Origin: Massospora cicadina
Taxonomy: Eukaryota; Entomophthoromycota; Entomophthoromycetes; Entomophthorales; Entomophthoraceae
Assembly (NCBI GenBank): GCA_022478985.1
Contig: JAKSZP010006704.1
Span: forward strand, 1-64,000
DNA length: 64,000 nucleotides
Reading direction: 5' to 3'
Below are positions 41,700-53,420 of this stretch, in pieces; positions within the stretch are counted from its first letter, which is position 1; each line of letters opens with the position of its first letter. The notes beneath the pieces were generated by a model. It saw nothing but the letters and a program-made list of their open reading frames with translations. It did no database searches and was not told the DNA's origin. The position numbers and the translations under genes are program-made.

Positions 41700-44600
41700 T
41701 ATCACAATCTTAGCATCGCGCCTTGCTGTGGGTTGCTGTTGGGGAGACCTCAGTCGCCTCAGGTAGATGGCTTTCCATAAATAAGTTTTTTGCACCATGG
41801 AAAATTTCAAATATGTGTGAAATGGCCCAAGGTACTACTTGCACATGCTGATTTGGTGGGATGGCATCCCCAAACAACCAGTAGCCAAAGTTTTTGTTTA
41901 GACTAAAGCAAAAGTTATTGACGGCCCTAGCTGGGTCAGACTCTTGTGGGCTTTCAGTGGTGGCAACCCAGTTACTATGGATCTCCCATAATGCTAAAAC
42001 AAAAAATTATTTTATTGCAATCAAGGTCTTAATGCCTTGACCCAGCCTGGAGGAGCCAGTTCTCAGCTATGTGGTGGGATTTGTGGATTGTAGCTGTGCT
42101 AAGCACACCGCTTCTTCCCAGACTCTTACTGCTGTTTTATATGAAACATACCTGTGGTGCAGCGAATCTTCTTTGTTACACACTGTGCACTGCCTGTGCA
42201 TGGCGTTTGAGCACTTCCCTGTCTGAAAAAGTCGTTTATCAAATCTCCAGTGCAGGGTTGTAATTTTGGAGTGGAGTAGAGGCTCACTAGATATTCTTTA
42301 AGTGGTATTACAAAGCTCAGGAGTATAAATTACTCCCCAGAAATCCAGTGCTGAGATTGTATGGATGCTTGGGCCCTCAGAATTTGCATTGGCTGGTGGC
42401 TCTGGGTGCTGATTGAGTTTTTAGAATTTTCTGTTTTCACCCACGGCAAATTTTATAAGGTTTAAGTTTGATTCTTAGTTATTTTTTTAATATTTTAAAA
42501 TAATAAAGCATCTTCTTGGCCTCAGGAGTCGCATCCCATGGCCCTAATAACCCTGGGCGTGAACCTAGGTAATTTAATAGGATGGATGGGGATCCTGGGC
42601 TCCTGAGAGCTAGGTTTCTGGCTATTTGGGTCCTTGCTGCTGATGCCCATGGAGGCGGATTCCCTTCTTGTGAGGTCGCAGCACTGATTCAATTCATATA
42701 TATGTTTGCGGCATTGCATTCTGAGTTTATTAGCCCCATCCCACCTTTAGATGTTGGCCCCCTTAGTGTGGTGATCCTGGCTGGTGGCAGCATGAGCCAT
42801 GGAACCAAGGTTTTAGAATTGATGTGAGTTTTTGATAAAATTTTATAAATGTGATTGCATGTGTAGGGTACAAAATCTTTGAGATGAGCACAGCGTTGGC
42901 AAGGCGAAATCTTTCAGCCAGAGATGTCTTCTGAACTTCCACCTTGTCACTATCCTTTGGATATCCTGAAGTAGCTTCTCTTCCATCTTTTGAGTAGCTA
43001 TATCTGCACTTGTGATGGAAATCCCTAGGTGTTTGATGAGTTCCTTTGGAAAAGGCATCTGAAAGGGTGGTAGGATAAAGCTGGATTTTTTTACACTTCT
43101 TCACTTTGCTTGTAATTGCGACTTTTCCTTTTGTCCTCTTGTTTTTAGGGCCTGGGAGCTTAACATCTGATAGCACCCAGGCTTGTGATTTGGTTTTGTT
43201 GATTTTGGCTTGGGAGGCTTTTTCATATAGGCTAATTATCTTCTCTACCTTTTTGGAATCTGCCTTGGAGGAGACCCCTACCACACAGTCATCTACAAAG
43301 GCCAAAACCTTAAGTGGATTTTGACCCTTGAACTCAATGACAGCTAACTGTTTCTTTATCACCCGTTGGAGGGTTCAATTGTGAGGTAGTACAAGATAGG
43401 GATAAGTGGGTCATCTTGATGGAGGCTTTTTCTGGTGTGACAGGAGGTAAATTAGATACAGACCATAGAACTGAGAAGGTGGATGACAGCTGATGGTTTG
43501 CTATCCATGAGATAAAGGGCTTGGGGAAGCCCTATTTGTGAAGTATTTCCGCCAAGTATCCCCAGTCAACTCTGTCATATGCCTTAGCTTGGTCTAGAAA
43601 GCAGGGTGTGCACTTGGATGCTCCTCCCAGTGTGTTTGTTAATTTGTGGATGTTATCCCAAATGCTCTTCCCTGGGGTAAAACCATGCTGTTGTGGGGCA
43701 ATTCACTCCCTTAGTATTTCTGAGAGACGCTTAGCCATTATCTTTCCCATTATCTTCATATCTGCATTTATTAGAGATATTGGGCTCCAGTTGTTCAGTT
43801 CAGTATGGTCCCCGTTTTTGTGAAGCAATATGTTATAGGCTTCTGCGCCTCCTGGGATCACCCTCCCCTTTGCAGACTTGAGTTAAAAAGAGATAGAATG
43901 GGCTTCTTTATTACTTCATAGTGTGTTTTATAGTACTCATAGGGGATGCCGTCTGGTCCTGGTGACTTGTTGGTAGGGAGCCTCCGTATAACCTGTGCTA
44001 GCTTATCCTCCTTTATGGAGTCAACAAGGTTGGCTAAATGCTTGGCGTGGTTGGGGACAGCATTGATGAAGTAGTTCTTAGCAGCTTCCTCTTTGGGGAT
44101 GCATTATACAGTTCTGAGTAGTAGGAGTGGGTGATGGATGCTACCTCTTCTGGGTTGCTAGAGGTTTGGCCTTCGCATGTTTGGAGTTCAGTGAGACTGG
44201 CATTTTTTGACATCAATTTGTAAGTTTGATAGATAAACTTGGATGGTCGGTCCCCCTGAACAGCCCATCTGGCACCTACTTGGAGAGCCTCCATGTGCAT
44301 TTGGAGTTGTTTGTGTTTCTTGACAATTAATGTCTGTTTCACCCAATCTTTAGCCCACTTTTGTGAGTAGCCACTACGGGGTGTATCTTTCCAGATGGTT
44401 TAATGTTCTCTGAGCTTTGGAAAGTTCTACTATTATCTTCCTTGTGTGATGGGATGCTGCGTGGGCTGGGGCGGATAGAATTTCCTTTTTTAACCTTTGC
44501 CACTGCTACCATAAGATATCAGAGTCAGTGCATTTGGCTAGTTCATCTACATATCTTCTTGTCTAATCTTCTACTTGGAGCAGATTCACGATCTTTGGCA

Positions 44601-45340
44601 GCATCCTTTTCCAACGTTGTTTCTTGGGTAGTTCTTCCTTTGATTGGATACTAACTTTCACCATTCTGTGGTCTGATAGATGTAGGTCGAATGTTGCAAA
44701 ATGTTTAACTTGTGATTCCAATGACACGGGTATGAGTATCCAATCCAGTCTAGTGGCGCTGAATAGTTATTTACCTTCAATATTCTGCCAATTAAATTTG
44801 GAAAGTATGACTCTGAGAGTGGTTTGGCATTTAAAAATACTTTTGATAATATTTATTGCTGTAATTGGTTCTAGCCTATTGGTAGGATTGTGACATTTGG
44901 CCATCTGTCACAAGTTCCGTCCAGACAGCAATTGAAGTTCCCTAGGTAAATTGTTTTTCTGGAAGGTTCGAGTCAATTAGGTTGCTTAAAGATCTTCCCT
45001 TTTGTCCGCTTCAACAGGGGATGTACTGAAGCGGCCTGATATGATTGGTTCCCCCATTTGAAGGCCAGAACTAGAACACTTTTTTCAAAGGAGAGTAGTT
45101 ATTGGTAATTGTGATGGCAGCTGTTGCTTTGACTACAAATCCACAAAAGCTGGTCCAGAATGTTCACAAAGGGAGAAAGAGCCTGGACCACTCTTCCTCC
45201 TTTCCAGTGGTGCACTTGCTCACCTGCAAGGCAAGCACATCCACTGATAGGTTAAGCAGGAGCCCTCGTTTCTTATCCATGGAATTATTGGATGGGAGTC
45301 CTGCTATAAAGATAGTCACAATTGTTAGCGAGCCCAGCAC
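41700..45340 (-). pseudogene. LINE4 ORF2: endonuclease, reverse transcriptase, CCHC
   Basis: The endonuclease region has LSVDVLALQVSKCTTGKEEE and YLGNFNCCLDGTCDRW (GDFNCCLD-like; about 44930). RT reads SPGPDGIPYEYYKTHYE, SLINADMKIMGKIMAKRLSE, HGFTPGKSIWDNIHKLTN, FLDQAKAYDRVDWGYL. The active site FVDDCVVGV is intact (near 43290). KTSLAERFRLANAVLISKIL follows, then a C-terminal CCHC, CTVCNKEDSLHHRY (about 42160). Many stops and frameshifts, especially in the endonuclease. The target-site nicking and cDNA synthesis functions are lost. Confidence 0.8.
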
Positions 45341-45345
45341 GGCTG

Positions 45346-46752
45346 CTATGACTTCATGGGGCCAGATTGACCCTTTGCAGCTGCGGTGGCTTGCTTGTGT
45401 AAAAACTTGTTATAGGACCATCGTAAATGGTTTGGGCTGGTGATGTATTTGATTGCCATTCTAGTGGCCCAGAGTTCCGATTTGGGTTCTCCATAAAGTG
45501 AGCACTGTTGTCTTAACCCGTTGAGGGTTGAGAAACTGTTTGCTTGTGAAATGAGTTTGTTGACTGGTACCTGAATGGGTTGGGTTACATTGTGTACAGG
45601 TAGGAAGTGTGCGTCGTCCATTTCTTATTGGAATGCCCATTGCTCATAATCTTGAGGCTGCTGGGTTGTCTTGGGGGAGGTCATACTAGAGAGGTGCTCT
45701 TGTTGTTGCTCAATGTTTCGCTTAGCTGCTTCCTCCCGAGCTGCTGCTTCCTTATCCTCCTTATGCTTCTTTTGCTTGGCCTTCTCTGCCGCCTTTCTGG
45801 CCATCTTAGCTTCTTTACGTTGCTCTGGGGAGACTGGTTGGGCCACCTCATAGATAGCCTGTGATCCCCAGAGGTAGGCTGTTAATGCGTCCCCTGATCT
45901 ATATCCCTCAGAATTTCTTCAACTCAATAAACTTTTTTCTCTCCCATGTAGCCGGACAGGCATTGTTTTTATGACCTACTTTGTTGCAGCTCGTGCATAT
46001 GGGCTCTTTTCTGGGTGGACTGAGAAAGGGGGAGACTGATTCCCTTGGGTCCAAGATGTATGCTTTGAGTGGTATTGTATTGATGTCACCATCAGCATCC
46101 ATGCTCAGGCGTATCATTGCTACAGCCTTGTCTGTAGCCAGGTGAGGCAGAGCGGCTTTTATCCGTTTCAAAGTAGACTAGTTCTCCATATGCGCTCAGG
46201 CCGCTTGTTAGCGCTGCCTCCAGGTAGTCCTGCTTTTAAATGGTTTGGAGTCCTTCTAGTGCTACAAACAAGTTTTCATCATCCCAAAAACGGGTGCGTG
46301 TGATTGGGATATTAGCTGTAATTTGTTCAGGCTCCTTGCCCACTCTCAGCTTAGTGTAGGTGACTATAAATGGGGCAGCTATGGCTGCATCCGCGGCCTC
46401 AGCAGTAGCGAAGCTTAGATCTAAGGTTCCCATTATGAGTTTTCAGTCAAACTCACAGCTTATGGAAAGCATCTTTGGATAGCCTGACATACTGCTTCAT
46501 ATCGTAGAGGTTCCTCAATCCCAAAGTTAATGTGCACACCAAATTCACGAGAGGACTTGGGAAATGCGTGGCTGATGTTGCCAGTTTGGTGAAGATCTTG
46601 GACCATTTTGAGTAATAGTCACAATTTGGGACATGTGGTCCCTGTTTTGCACTACGGTTAAAGTTAAGCAGCTGTGCCTTCTGACCCATGCCGTTCCCCT
46701 TCATTGCAGCTGCATAGGTGTGTGAGTTCAGTAAATTCATTCTTTTTGTCAT
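45346..46752 (-). pseudogene. LINE4 ORF1: zinc-knuckle protein
   Basis: First ATG at 46752 (MTKRMNLLNSHTYAAAMKG). Pieces: 46752-46453, 46433-46236 (DLSFATAEAADAAIAAPFIV, like the ESKKAADKAAA part of LINE1), and 46171-45908 with the knuckle ICTSCNKVGHKNNACP (C-x2-C-x4-H-x4-C, intact). A Lys/Glu-rich helical stretch (RKEAKMARKAAEKAKQKKHK) lies at 45846-45700. It ends GQSGPMKS. Frameshifts between the pieces. Confidence 0.75.
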
Positions 46753-46851
46753 CCCCTGATTGGACAGCACAATTAAGACATGTTGTAATTGGTTGAATTA
46801 ATTTAATCACCTGTAAACAATTGTGATGCTTACGGGAAAGAAAAGCCCTTA

Positions 46852-47769
46852 ACTGCATATAAACATCCCAATTATAATAGCTAATTGTAGCTATAATAAT
46901 ATTTATATGGCGGAATATGGGACCCACTTGGGTGAAACAATTAGGTTTATGGCATAACTTAATTCCCTATTGAATTTAATGCAACTATGATTAATGAAAT
47001 TTGGATTTTTTGTTGTTAATCTTCATAATTGGCACAATAGAACTTGCATATAGACGGCCCAACTAGGGAGTACTCAGTACTAAAGAATGGCCTGATGACC
47101 TACAAATAGGGTGTGTCATTAGCCAAAAATTTCATATTTTTTTCAACAATTTATTGTATTGTCAGCTACACGAAAAAACATAACTTGGGATGGTTGAAAA
47201 GAGAATACACACCACTGAGGTGCTAATATTATGCCTAAAATCCTCCCAATTATGAGAATTTCTTGCCTCCAATTGGGCTGTAATAATTGTTATTAAGTTA
47301 ATTCAAAGGTCAAATTAAATTGGGGATCTTTAATAACCACCGCCATAATTCATAGTATTTTGGAATGGCTTTAATGAACTCACCTAATAGAATAGTATGG
47401 CCAAGAGATGTCCTAGAGGTATAAAATACTGGCGTCTGGCCTTGAAACAAAATTATCATTTTTACATATTGTATTGGGTTATCTTATATCATCTTCTATT
47501 AATTCCATATTTATATTAAGAAGTGTAGATAAGCATTAAGGGGAGCTTTCATTATTACCTTTGTCAGGAGAGTTCCCGATTAGAGAGGGAAAGAATATAC
47601 AATAAAAACCAGAAAAGTCAATAATTATTGTTTTAGCTTTGTGAGCTTCAGAACGGTTAGGGAATATCATAAGACACACAGCATAATGAAGGATATATCG
47701 GCCAAAATTCTTCCTGACTATTGAAGCAGGAGTACAATAAATAAGTGAGCAAATTCTCAAAACTTAACA
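46852..47769 (+). repeat. gypsy-1 3' LTR, right part
   Basis: It continues the LTR after LINE4 and ends CTTAACA, complementary to the TGTTAA start. It aligns with 26830-27739, including GGTATAAAATACTGGCG and the block from TGTTTTAGCTTTGTGAG to the end. The next base starts gypsy-2 sequence. Confidence 0.8.
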
Positions 47770-48069
47770 GGATGTCAAGAACTTTGCAAAATGCACTAGA
47801 TAAACTGGATCAAGTAGTTGTTTAAGCTTTAATACATGAGATTCTTCAACCTTAATTTTTGGTAAGGTTGGGACTGAATGGGTAAAGCGTCCTAAGTCTT
47901 CAAATGATATAGAGACCCACTTCTTATTTCTAAAATCGTAGTTAAAAGCAAAAAAGGTCAGAGTACTCCTCCAGATGTTTCTACCCTGGATTTGTTGTTC
48001 TTCGGCGAGCTCTTTTCCATTACAAGTATAAACTAAAGCCATTGATGGGAGCCTTTTCAAATCAAAATC
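47770..48069 (-). pseudogene. gypsy-2 RT entry and linker after dUTPase-like domain
   Basis: The minus frame (part of the 48270-47764 open frame) reads NKKWVSISFEDLGRFTHS, then VEESHVLKLKQLLDPVYLVH, FAKFLTS and at 47770 runs in frame into FYPLMLVQKREG at 26677. L-L-D-x-x-x-x-V-x-x-x-x-S-x-x-x-P-L-x-L-V-x-K is the usual start of gypsy RT. This in-frame join across gypsy-1 supports the nesting. Confidence 0.6.
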
Positions 48070-48420
48070 ATTTAGACTTGTGAAGCTGTTTATATCATCA
48101 ACAGCCTCTACCATTAAGAGGCGAACATAAGCAGCTGGAGTATTAGGGCCCACTACTCTAGGTTTGTCAGTAAGTTTAGCCAATAACATCAATATGTATC
48201 CAGCATAGGTGAGATCTAAAATTCCCAGATGTATTTGGATCTTTTTAACACACGGTTTATCTAAACCCATATTTAGCAGGTATCCAGAGGCAATGTTGAC
48301 ATGGACCTAGGTGTAAAGTATAACCTGGGATTTTGGCGGTATAGCGGTCAGCTTAGGCAGATAGACTGGCATGACTGTGTGGCCATTAACTGCAGGTGAG
48401 GCCATCCATTTTTGAGAGCC
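48070..48420 (-). pseudogene. gypsy-2 dUTPase-like domain
   Basis: Minus frame from 48420: ASPAVNGHTVMPVYLPKL, TAIPPKSQVILYT, a TAG, VHVNIASGYLLNM, KKIQIHLGILDLTYAGYI, LMLLAKLTDKPRVVG, AAYVRLLMVEAV. In order and spacing (about 77 residues from I-P-P to the last motif) this fits trimeric dUTPase: I-P-P-x-x-x-x-x-x-x-T, G-x-Y, G-V-I-D-x-x-Y-x-G-x-I, and the R-I-A-Q-L-like end. The catalytic Asp (L-D) is kept; the S-G-L-A motif is not recognisable. Apart from one stop it is open over 110 codons. It would hydrolyse dUTP. The assignment is by eye. Confidence 0.6.
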
Positions 48421-48489
48421 CCTCACATGATATTTGAGTTATTTAATCCATCTTTAACATTATAATAGGCAGGCCCAAGCCTTGACAAC

Positions 48490-48890
48490 CTTTTGGTAGC
48501 ATGCGAGGTTTCAAAAACTAGGGGAGCCCAAAGTCCCTTCAGGGTTAGACTTTCCTATATTATAGTGCACTACCGTGGAGAAGTCCTGGAGAAACTGATT
48601 TCTGAGGAAAAGTTCAGTACTCAGGATAGCAGTGAAATGGTAAGGGTATACTTGGAAAGCTTCCCAAAAAATAGGTAAGGAAGTATAAACCCCTATGGAT
48701 TGAATACAATGCGGTCCATTTGTTCCATACCCATGTAATGTGGCAAATCAGGAGAATTTTAATGTATTTCATCAGTTTGGATGAATTGACATTCATGGAG
48801 GTAACCACTTTGATGACGGTGTGTACTAAAATCTTATGCACTCAAACAGCGACGTGGGTAACCAAACTCCTGAACTATGAAGGAAGCGTG
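48490..48890 (-). pseudogene. gypsy-2 aspartic protease remnant
   Basis: Minus strand: VHTVIKVVTSMNVNSSKLMK (V-D-T-G-x-x-x-x-x-M-x-V-x-S-x-x-L with D and G lost), GVYTSLPIFWEAFQVYPYHF, then TELFLRNQFLQDFSTVVHYN, which fits I-L-G-x-x-F-L-x-D-F of retropepsins, G changed to R. Three frames are needed. It lies immediately upstream of the dUTPase-like domain, the same order as in gypsy-1. Confidence 0.5.
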
Positions 48891-48957
48891 AGAAACATAG
48901 AAAATTCATTAGAAGAAGAGTAAGCAGCATCAAGTTGTTTATTATCAACAGTCACTA

Positions 48958-49139
48958 AAACTTGTCCTTTAGATATGATAGCTCCATGTTCATAGAGGTC
49001 ACTGAAAGTCCTTTAGGTGATATAGGGATGTCAGCATGAAGTGCCTCATCCTTCGCAATGATGGCTTTTTTCCCACCTCCTTGGCAACTCTTCTCCAACA
49101 GGTCTTGATTTTGAGGTGAAAACCATTGCAGTAAGTGCA
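48958..49139 (-). pseudogene. gypsy-2 gag/protease linker fragment
   Basis: A 61-codon open frame (MHLLQWFSPQNQDLLEKSC, then GGGKKAIIAKDEALHADIPI). It ends at the LTR pair (49140) and would continue at 52.09 kb. No recognised motif. Confidence 0.35.
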
Positions 49140-50090
49140 TTTTCAGAAAATCACTTTTCCAACGACAGTGGGCTCCGCTGGTCAGCAGGCCAAACAGTAT
49201 GAAGACTGGTCAACCCTTGCCATTTTGCCTTAGGCGTCAGGGCCAGCAGTGCTAGCTGACCCCTTATCATGTCACCCGCACCATTTGGGGATCCCCCAGC
49301 CTAAGCCCCAACCCATAAGAAAAACATAAACCTAAATAAATAGGGAGAATAGGCAAAAGGGAGATGTTTATTGATAGGGAAATGTAAAGTAATAGTATGT
49401 ATAAAAGGGCTACTGCACCCATTGCTGACCTATCAGTTCTTTGCTGGTTCTTCCAGCCAACATCCTCTCAGCCTTCCACTGCGCTACTCTCTTTCCTGGC
49501 GTTGACCCTCCCTTTCATCCTTCCCAATGACCAAATATTAGTTCTGGCTCATCCTCAGCATTCAGTCGCTGGTGAGCCAATAATTATTAAATATAGATAA
49601 ATATCAAATGTGGATTCAACTTGATAATTGTGCGCCAGAAACAGCTTTGGTCGCTCAAGAACTTGTAATATCTTGGCTTCTCACTAATAACTCATTTTTG
49701 ACTCTTTATAGTCGATTGTTTGGTGAGTCTTCTTTCTCAGGTGACAGCTCAATAATTATATACTAGGCGGCAGAAACAACCTCAGCTGCCTTAAACTCAG
49801 GATTGTCAGTTTCCATCTTTATTAGTAAAATAAAATATATTAATAATCCTTGGCTACTAGTCATTAGTGATCCAAATATCAAATTGAGGCCATCAATTGG
49901 CACCACTTAATTCTATTATCCCAACTCAGCGGGATACAGGTTTGGCTCAACCCAATTTAAGGAGCAGCTCACCATGCAAACATTAAACCATACAAAATTC
50001 AGTCGATAAGCCATTCTGCCAGGATTCATTTATTTCATCCCAAATAACATTTTAAATAATGGAGGAACCCATCTGGTTGATTTTCTGATA
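49140..50090 (-). repeat. Family C 3' LTR
   Basis: Shares CTTAGGCGTCAGGGCCAGCA, TTTGGGGATCCCCCAGCCTA (49287) and CGCCAGAAACAGCTTTGG with 50248-52082, and matches 10547-11610 in reverse complement. The outer end is approximate. A TATA-like TTTTATACATA is near 49400 on the minus strand. Confidence 0.65.
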
Positions 50091-50247
50091 TTTTCACCAC
50101 TTAACCATATGTTATTCCTCCTAGAAATCTTCAGAATGAGGGGCAGGTGTCCAGGGCTTGCCCTTTCCACTATCAACAATTGATGAACCCTCACCAACTT
50201 GCGGTTACTTCAGCACAAACCAGCAGAACTCCTGTAGTGAGCACCAC

Positions 50248-52082
50248 TGTCTGAAAATCGCTTTTCCAGTGGAAGTGGGCCCTTCTGGTCAGCAGGCCTT
50301 CCAGTATAAATAATAGTCGGCTGTTGAAGTTTAGCCTACTTCAGATGGGCTGGTTTTTTTTTCTTAAGGATAAGTTGTAATTTTGAGCGCCTATTTTATG
50401 GAGACAATAGACCAGACGGTGACAATATTCAAGATATAAACTCCTTTGAAATGGCATTTTGAAGCGATATTCTTATGTAGTTTACTTGGACAATGGCTCT
50501 CTGCCCTGATTTTCTGATCCCAAGTAATTTCTCGACTTAATAAAACAAAAAAAAGTAGTAATTACATAAAGCTTGTATATTTACCTATTAATTTGTAGTG
50601 TTAAACGATTGTGTTTAAACTTTATAAAATTGGAGATAAATTATATGGTTTGATGTAACCACATCTTACCCACGACGCATCATTTCTCAGTGGCACTTAT
50701 CCAGTGAAACACAATAAACTTAACTGAGGGTCTACAATCCTTAAGACTCTGGGGTAACTCACATGGCCTCAGGGTTGGTTTCAAACTGACAAATATCTCA
50801 AGACAGATTTTTGACTTGTCTGAAAATAGATGAGCTGTTACTCCTCTCAAGCAATAGGTAGAACATACCAAGGTAATATGTACCACTAATTAGTAATTAA
50901 TTTGATCAAAAACTCGATCAACATTAAAAACTAATTTCTGACATAGACCAACATAGCCCATGAGCCCATATCACTAACTATTATTAATTCTGACTTGACC
51001 AACAAAGCCCCGGCCCATGTCATCATAGTCAAATATTATTAAGTGGAATCACTAGGCTGAAGATCCCAAGCTTAGCATAAGCTTAGGATATTTCTGATCC
51101 ATAATTACTGTTATCTTCAATATAATCCATAATAGATTAGGCATAAGCTAATAATATTATGTCCCCTATCAAAATATTTGACAATTAGGTCCAGTCAACT
51201 ACTCAACCTCAGCCCTTGCCAATTTGCCTTAGGCGTCAGGGCCAGCAGCGCTGGCTGGCCCCTTGTCATGTCACCTGCACCATTTGGGATCCCCCAGCCT
51301 AAACCCCAACCCATAAGAAAAAACATAAACCTAAATAAATAGGGAGAATAGGTAAAAGGGAGATGTTTATTAAAAGGGAAATTTCAAGTATTTATATGCA
51401 TAAAAGGGCTTCTGTACCCATCGCTGACCTATTGGGTCATCCCTGGTTCTTCAAGACAACATTTATACAACCTTCCACTGCGATACTCTCTTCCCTGACA
51501 ATGACCCTCTCACCCATCCTTCCTGATGACTGAATATTAGTTTTGGCTCATCCTCAGCATTTGGTCGCTGGTGAGTCATATAATTATTAAATATCAATAA
51601 ATATCAGCCGTGGATCCAGCTTAATATTTGTGCGCCAGAAACAGCTTTAGTCACTTGGGAACTTGGAATAACTCAGCTTCTCACAGATGACTCATTTCAC
51701 CTCTTCCTAGTCAATTGCTTGGTGAATCGTCTTTCTCAGGCCGCAGCTCAATTATCATATATTAGGTGTCAGAAACAACCTCAGCTGCCTCAAACTCGAA
51801 ATTGTTGTATTCTGCTGACATTACTTAATTGATATAATGACCCTCCTTAGCTACTAGTCGCTAGTGATCTAAATACCAATTTGATGCCATTTATTGGCCC
51901 ACTAAATCCTAACATCCCAACTTGGTGAAATATGGATTTGGATCAGCCCAATTTGGGGAGAAACTCACAATGTAATCATTGAACAATATAAAATTCAGTC
52001 AATAAGCCATTCTGCCAGGATTGGCTTATTTATCTTAAATAACAATTAATCAGTGGATAGATCCATCTGTTTATACTTTACA
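50248..52082 (-). repeat. Family C 5' LTR with internal insertion
   Basis: The parts 50248-50340 and about 51190-52082 align with the other LTR; the segment between does not. The inner end (CAGACA on the minus strand) is followed by the primer-binding site. The outer end is near CTTTACA at 52082. Confidence 0.6.
50340..51190. other. Unassigned insertion within the family C 5' LTR
   Basis: About 850 bp absent from the other family C LTRs. AT-rich, no ORF of note. It contains a degenerate duplication of about 51 bp (GACCAACATAGCCC at 50946, GACCAACAAAGCCC at 50997). AGTCGGCT and AGTCAACT at the two sides may be a decayed target duplication. Confidence 0.4.
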
Positions 52083-52089
52083 ACATGCA

Positions 52090-53420
52090 TTGATGTTGAT
52101 TATTCCTCTGGTTTTGACAACATGGACCCATGGACGCATGTAGGAGACAGAGGCTGTGGCCTTAAGATGTAGGGTCAACGCAGTTGTCTCAATAAGCTCC
52201 TTCTTAATTTCCCAAATGCATATAAAACCATACTATGGCCAATCATTTGAATCTAAGCCTCAGCATAAGACCCCAACGCAGAGATGACTGCCGTTTTGCG
52301 TCATCTAAGGTAATGCAATTAGTGGTTATAAAAAGCTTTGCTTGGGCTTAAAGCAGCTGGCAAATTTAACAGGGCTTTCCCCTTTATTCAGAAGAATCCC
52401 AATGAACGCTTTCTTTTTATTAAACAGAATTAGATGCCAAATTCTTGTACTAAGGCAGTACTTACCTGTTCAGATGTGTGGCATTCTTTTAGATGGGGAG
52501 TCATAATCTCTTAGGTGGCGTTATTCAGGCAGGAGTTTATATGCTTCACCATCTGCCATTTGGTAGCCTCTTCAATAGAACTCTAATAAGCATATAGGAA
52601 GGAGGCAATACTTTTCTGGCCAGGGGTGAGCAACTCCTTAAACTAGGCTAGAATTAGTTCAATAGGAATAAAAAGGGTATTGATACCAGGCATTGGTGCA
52701 GGCTCAGAAATTTCATCTTCTGCATAGTTGCAAGGAGCCTGCTGATCCAGCCCTCTTCTCAAACCCTTGATGTCCTGTTAAATATTATCTCAGCTCCAGT
52801 TTAGGAAGGTAATAGATGCCTTATGAGCAACCTGCTCTTTTAATGCTTGAATGTTGGTGCATTGAAGAAGATGCTGGCTTCTATGTTGTTCAAACGTGTG
52901 TCAAATCCTTGACGGGTTTGCTCCAAATTGGCGATGCAATTATTAAGAAGCTTATTGAAGGCTCTAAGATTATCCATATCATCCAACATGGCCTCAATTG
53001 ATACCCTAAGGTTGAAAGGGACTCCTTCCACTTGAAGTTTGCACACCTGAGCCAAATTATGGATTCGATATAAGGCGGTGAGAAATGTGAAAATGTCCTT
53101 TTTCCAGGAGTCGTTTGGGTCGCCATGAGTAGGCATTGCAAGACAGAGGGCTCTTGAGGCCTACGGGACCTTCTGGACCTTTGGGTCCTTCTGGGCTTTC
53201 TGAGACCTTATGTCCCCTAGGCCTCTCAGGCCCTTCACTTCTGGATTTGAATCATTAGAGTCTAGCACCTAGTAGTGCTGCTGAAGAGTCTTCATTAGGT
53301 CCTTGACTTAGTTGATGCGTGATTTCAAGCAGCTTGAGGAGCTGTATATCCTGATGAGGCTGCTCTTCCAGGTAACCAAAATTTTGCTATCTAACACTGC
53401 GAGTTGGTTGCAGTTTTAGT
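52090..53420 (-). pseudogene. gypsy-2 Gag
   Basis: Minus strand. Near the N-terminus a Gly-Pro-rich stretch (ESPEGPKGPEGPVG, 53155-53240) precedes the frame 53136-52840, which reads DSWKKDIFTFLTALYRIHNL, FNLRVSIEAMLDDMDNLRAF, NKLLNNCIANLEQTRQGF: helical with heptad-like leucines. Further on, LTPGQKSIASFLYAYQSSIE and EEATKWQMVKHINSCLNNA look like capsid helices (stops at Q codons). No zinc knuckle found. Assigned to gypsy-2 by strand and position. Confidence 0.45.

Larger units (their letters stand above)
41576..46851 (-). mobile_element. LINE4: second family of Tad-like non-LTR retrotransposon
   Basis: 5.28 kb on the minus strand inside the gypsy-1 3' LTR, between 11-bp duplications with one mismatch. 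The 5' end (GGGCTTTTCTTTCCCG) shares CTTTTCTTT with LINE1 and LINE2. ORF1 and ORF2 have the same domain order as the other LINEs, but the proteins are clearly different, so it is another family. The tail is A/T-rich. Confidence 0.8.
26678..47769 (+). mobile_element. gypsy-1: Ty3/gypsy element with dUTPase-like domain and antisense ORF
   Basis: Plus-strand element: 5' LTR 26678-27739, gag, protease, dUTPase-like, RT start to 31680, then about 6.1 kb of inserted DNA (31681-37765, including LINE3), RT end, RNase H, integrase (to about 40140, with a SINE), an antisense ORF (41430-40255), and a 3' LTR split by LINE4 (41443-41575 and 46852-47769). Without insertions it is about 9.7 kb. It sits inside the RT of gypsy-2. 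Flanking pentamers do not match clearly (GTAGA and GGATG). LTR divergence and the many stops show age. Confidence 0.75.
49140..52082 (-). mobile_element. Family C element reduced to two LTRs with 157 bp between
   Basis: On the minus strand: 5' LTR 52082-50248 (with an insertion of about 860 bp), internal 50247-50091, 3' LTR 50090-49140. The internal part starts with a primer-binding site (CCTGTAGTGAGCACCA at 50231-50246, reverse complement TGGTGCTCACTACAGG) and contains no gene. It is either a TRIM-like non-autonomous element or an internal deletion. It interrupts the gag region of gypsy-2. Another LTR of the family is at 10547-11610. Confidence 0.6.

Noticed and set aside
47070..47087. GAGTACTCAGTACTAAAG as another copy of the tiny retroposon core
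   Set aside because: Only AGTACTAAA matches, there is no GGACCATCT part and no flanking duplication; the equivalent place in the 5' LTR (27040-27055) shows it is LTR sequence.
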